Shown one piece after another: positions 31,747 through 33,986 of a DNA stretch of 33,986 bases. How positions within the stretch are numbered: position 1 is the stretch's first letter; each line of letters opens with the position of its first letter. Under the pieces are notes generated by a model. It made no database searches, was not told the origin of the DNA, and saw only the letters and a list, made by a program, of their open reading frames with translations. The translations under genes were made by a program, and so were the position numbers. This stretch comes from Nonomuraea turkmeniaca (GTDB taxonomy: Bacteria > Actinomycetota > Actinomycetes > Streptosporangiales > Streptosporangiaceae): assembly GCF_005889735.1 (NCBI RefSeq), contig NZ_VCKY01000111.1:1-33986 (forward strand). Direction: 5' to 3'.

Positions 31747-33066
31747 CGCGTGCCGTTCCGGGCCCTCGGGCAGCAGATCGGGCAGGGGCGGGGTGAAACG
31801 CTCACGGAGCGGGGTGCCGGTGAAGAGCACCGCCGCGAACAGCATGACGACGAACAACACCACCGTGCCGCCCGTCACGCCCCACCAGCTGACCAGGAGA
31901 CCGCCCAGCGGCGCGGCCAGGCAGAGCGCTCCGTGCGACGACAGCCGCGAGACCCCGACCACGCGGGCCAGCGTTCCGGGATCGATGTTGTTGACCTCCA
32001 CGGCCCGGATCGCCACGTTGCTGAGCGCACCGCCGAACCCGACGGAGAAGAACCCCATGGCGAAGAGCGGCCGGGCGCCTGTCCACGCGCCCACGGCGGC
32101 GAGCAGCAGCGCCACCACCCAGATCCAGGTGTGCACCCGCAACACCGACCGTGTGGGATGCCGGAGATAGGCCACGGCGGAGCCCACGGCCCCGCCCACT
32201 CCCGACGAGGCGAGCACCAGCCCGATCTCCACGGACGGCATGCCCTGCGAACCGGCGACGAAGACCATGATCAGCGCGTTGACCATCAGATTCGTGAAGG
32301 TGATCAACATGATCGAGCCGCCGAGAAACGGCTGGTCGATGAGCGCGCGGAAACCTCCGGGCAGCTCCCGCAGCAGGGAGGAGCGGGTGGAACGACGTCT
32401 GGGCTCGCGGCGCAGGCCCACGAACAACCCGAAGGAGATCGCGAAGAGCACGGCGTTGAGCGCGAACGGGATCGCTCCGCCGACCCCGAAGAGGTATCCG
32501 CCGAGCGGCCTGCCCGCGATCGAGGCCAGGTGGCTCGCGGCCTCGCTCTTGGCCAGCGCCTGCCGCATCATGACCCGCTGGACCAGACGTGGCAGCAGTG
32601 CCGCCTCCGCCAAGGTGTAGAGCACCCACAGTGTGCCTTCGAGCGCCGCGGCGCCCATGAGGAACGGCAGCGACGGGCCGCCGTACAGCATGGACACGAG
32701 CACGGCCGTCACGGTCAGCCAGCGGCCGCCCTCCGCCAGGAGGATGATCCGCCGAGGCGATACGCGGTCGACGAGGAGCCCGCCGGGGAGGTAAAAGACC
32801 AGAATGGGGATCGTCAGCGCGAAGCCCGCCCAGCCGGCCGCGGTCGGCGAGCCGGTCTGCGCCAAGGCCAGGAGCGGGTATGCCACGCCAAGGGTACGCA
32901 TGCCGACCGTGGAAATGGCCGAACCCGCCCACATGAGGGCAATCCTGGCGCCTTTCGATGGCGGGCCTGGGATATCGGGCGACCGATCGGCTGTCTCGTC
33001 CACGCCCCCCGCCTCGACCTGTGCCTTTCCGGACCCGACTTTATGGTCACGGGTGAGGTCGAGCAT
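31648..33066 (-). CDS. Major facilitator superfamily transporter
   Basis: Membrane transporter of 472 residues with about twelve hydrophobic segments after a hydrophilic leader of 40 residues. The inter-repeat loop motif is GGLLVDRVSPRRIILLAEGG, the usual MFS motif A region (GxLxDRxxRR). The pattern of the second half (LASSGVGGAVGSAVAYL, AVEVNNIDPGTLARVVGVSR) is that of the MFS_3/enterobactin-exporter-like actinomycete group. ATG 33066 is chosen over the longer frame to 33111. The C-terminal 33 residues, after the last membrane segment, are read antisense to the nSTAND gene. It could export the FxSxx product or an unrelated compound. Confidence 0.9.
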   Translation of the reverse strand: MLDLTRDHKVGSGKAQVEAGGVDETADRSPDIPGPPSKGARIALMWAGSAISTVGMRTLGVAYPLLALAQTGSPTAAGWAGFALTIPILVFYLPGGLLVDRVSPRRIILLAEGGRWLTVTAVLVSMLYGGPSLPFLMGAAALEGTLWVLYTLAEAALLPRLVQRVMMRQALAKSEAASHLASIAGRPLGGYLFGVGGAIPFALNAVLFAISFGLFVGLRREPRRRSTRSSLLRELPGGFRALIDQPFLGGSIMLITFTNLMVNALIMVFVAGSQGMPSVEIGLVLASSGVGGAVGSAVAYLRHPTRSVLRVHTWIWVVALLLAAVGAWTGARPLFAMGFFSVGFGGALSNVAIRAVEVNNIDPGTLARVVGVSRLSSHGALCLAAPLGGLLVSWWGVTGGTVVLFVVMLFAAVLFTGTPLRERFTPPLPDLLPEGPERHASPGAGQLSGDLGHVVGQSGPLSGDRTFGQTHG

Positions 33067-33289
33067 GGCGACAACCCGCCTCTTAGTGGGGAAATAGGGA
33101 CTGCATGGCAAGAAATTACAGCCGGGGCTGGTGGGAGTATAGGGGAAAGATCATGCGAGCACCCAGCTAAGCATCTTTCGGACCGACCGCAGACCGCATT
33201 TGCGAGAAGTTAATGCCTGAACCGTGTGGCAGATCATCTCTCGCCCGTGGTGTGATCTTAAGGTGGTGTCAAGCAGTGATGAGCACCAT

Positions 33290-33986
33290 ATGTTGACCTT
33301 TGCCCGGCTAAGCCATGACTTGGCGGCGCTGGAGGTCAGGGCCGGTCAGGTGCTGATGGTGCACTCCTCGCTGAAGCGTCTCGGCCGTACCGAGGGCGGG
33401 GCGGCCACGGTCGTCGCCGCGCTGCGGCGACTGCTCGGCGACGAGGGCACGCTCGTGGTTCCCTCCGGCACGTCGAGCAACTCCGACACCTCACGCCTCT
33501 ACCGCACCGCGGTTGCCGGGATGACTCCGGAGGAGGCCGCCTCCTACCGCTCCCGCATGCCGGCCTACGACCCGGCCACGACCCCCTCCGACCTGATGGG
33601 CCGGATCGCCGAGCACGTGCGTACGCTGCCGGGGGCGCTCCGCAGCGCGCATCCGCAGACGTCCTTCGCCGCCGTCGGCCCGCGGGCGGCCGAGATCATC
33701 GAGGGGCACGCCCGCGACTGCCTGCTCGGCGAGAAGTCGCCGCTCGCCCGGCTGTACGACGCCGGTGCCCTCGTCCTGCTGCTGGGCGTGGGCTACGACA
33801 AGTGCACGGCCTTTCACCTGGGCGAATACCGCTACACCGACCGCCCGCCGCGGCGCGGCTACCGTGCCGTGGTGGACGACGGGAACGGGCGGGTGTGGTG
33901 GGAGTTCGAGGACGTGGCCGTGTACGACGGCGACTTCGCCGCTCTGGGCGCCGACTTCGAGCAGACCGGCGCGGTGCGGGTGGGAC
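33290..33986 (+). CDS. AAC(3)-family N-acetyltransferase (partial, 3' end outside window)
   Basis: The first 232 residues of an aminoglycoside 3-N-acetyltransferase-like enzyme of the antibiotic_NAT fold. Family marks are VLMVHSSLKRLGRTEGGAAT, GTLVVPSGTSSNSDTSRLY, LPGALRSAHPQTSFAAVGP and ALVLLLGVGYDKCTAFHLGE, which together carry the acetyl-CoA and catalytic His regions. About 30-40 residues are missing at the window edge. The start at ATG 33290 has no clear ribosome site. The family includes resistance enzymes but also many members of unknown substrate. Its closeness to the peptide locus could mean that it acylates the peptide or a resident amine; resistance is equally possible. Confidence 0.88.
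   Translation, partial: MLTFARLSHDLAALEVRAGQVLMVHSSLKRLGRTEGGAATVVAALRRLLGDEGTLVVPSGTSSNSDTSRLYRTAVAGMTPEEAASYRSRMPAYDPATTPSDLMGRIAEHVRTLPGALRSAHPQTSFAAVGPRAAEIIEGHARDCLLGEKSPLARLYDAGALVLLLGVGYDKCTAFHLGEYRYTDRPPRRGYRAVVDDGNGRVWWEFEDVAVYDGDFAALGADFEQTGAVRVG

Overview
The window is high-GC DNA with frequent GTG starts, ATGA/GTGA stop-start overlaps and few long intergenic spaces. The gene types (GntR, MocR and GAF-ANTAR regulators, MenA, RNase J next to DapA, an FxSxx-COOH peptide system) point to a filamentous actinomycete. The Streptosporangiales, for example Nonomuraea-like, are my best guess, but the order is inferred from gene style only.

Left part (1-6857): the start of a NarL-type sensor histidine kinase (minus, cut by the window edge) diverges from a four-gene ABC exporter operon: ATPase, ABC-2 permease, a 45-residue ORF, ABC-2 permease, all joined by ATGA overlaps. 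A hairpin terminator separates this from the housekeeping pair dapA-rnj (minus) and a GNAT acetyltransferase (minus).

Middle part (6858-19089): nine head-to-tail copies of a 16-bp repeat lie in front of a HutC/UTRA-type GntR gene. Next comes a decayed stretch with a frameshifted dehydrogenase fragment, radC, strong RNA hairpins and the tail of an IS5-type transposase. Two coupled GntR paralogues follow, each made of two winged-helix domains and no effector domain, behind a clear palindromic operator. Then come ASCH, ferritin-like diiron and EamA-transporter genes (minus), a divergent MocR regulator whose start codon overlaps that of the EamA gene, a CGNR zinc-finger regulator, a GNAT enzyme coupled to menA, and a GAF-ANTAR antiterminator.

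Right part (19160-33986): a complete-looking FxSxx-COOH RiPP locus. A 52-residue precursor ending in Phe-Gln-Ser-Ala-Ile (fxsA, 29391-29549) sits near an FxsB-type radical SAM/SPASM cyclophane synthase, an HExxH peptide-modifying enzyme translationally coupled to it, and an NB-ARC/TPR protein (fxsT). Around these are four more P-loop NTPases: KAP type, a small unassigned one, a membrane-anchored one, and nSTAND1 with TPRs. An MFS transporter and an AAC(3)-type acyltransferase gene (cut by the window edge) close the region. The likely logic is that a tiny peptide is crosslinked and possibly hydroxylated, while several signal-transducing NTPases sense or act on the product. The biological output is unknown, and this is the most interesting part of the window.
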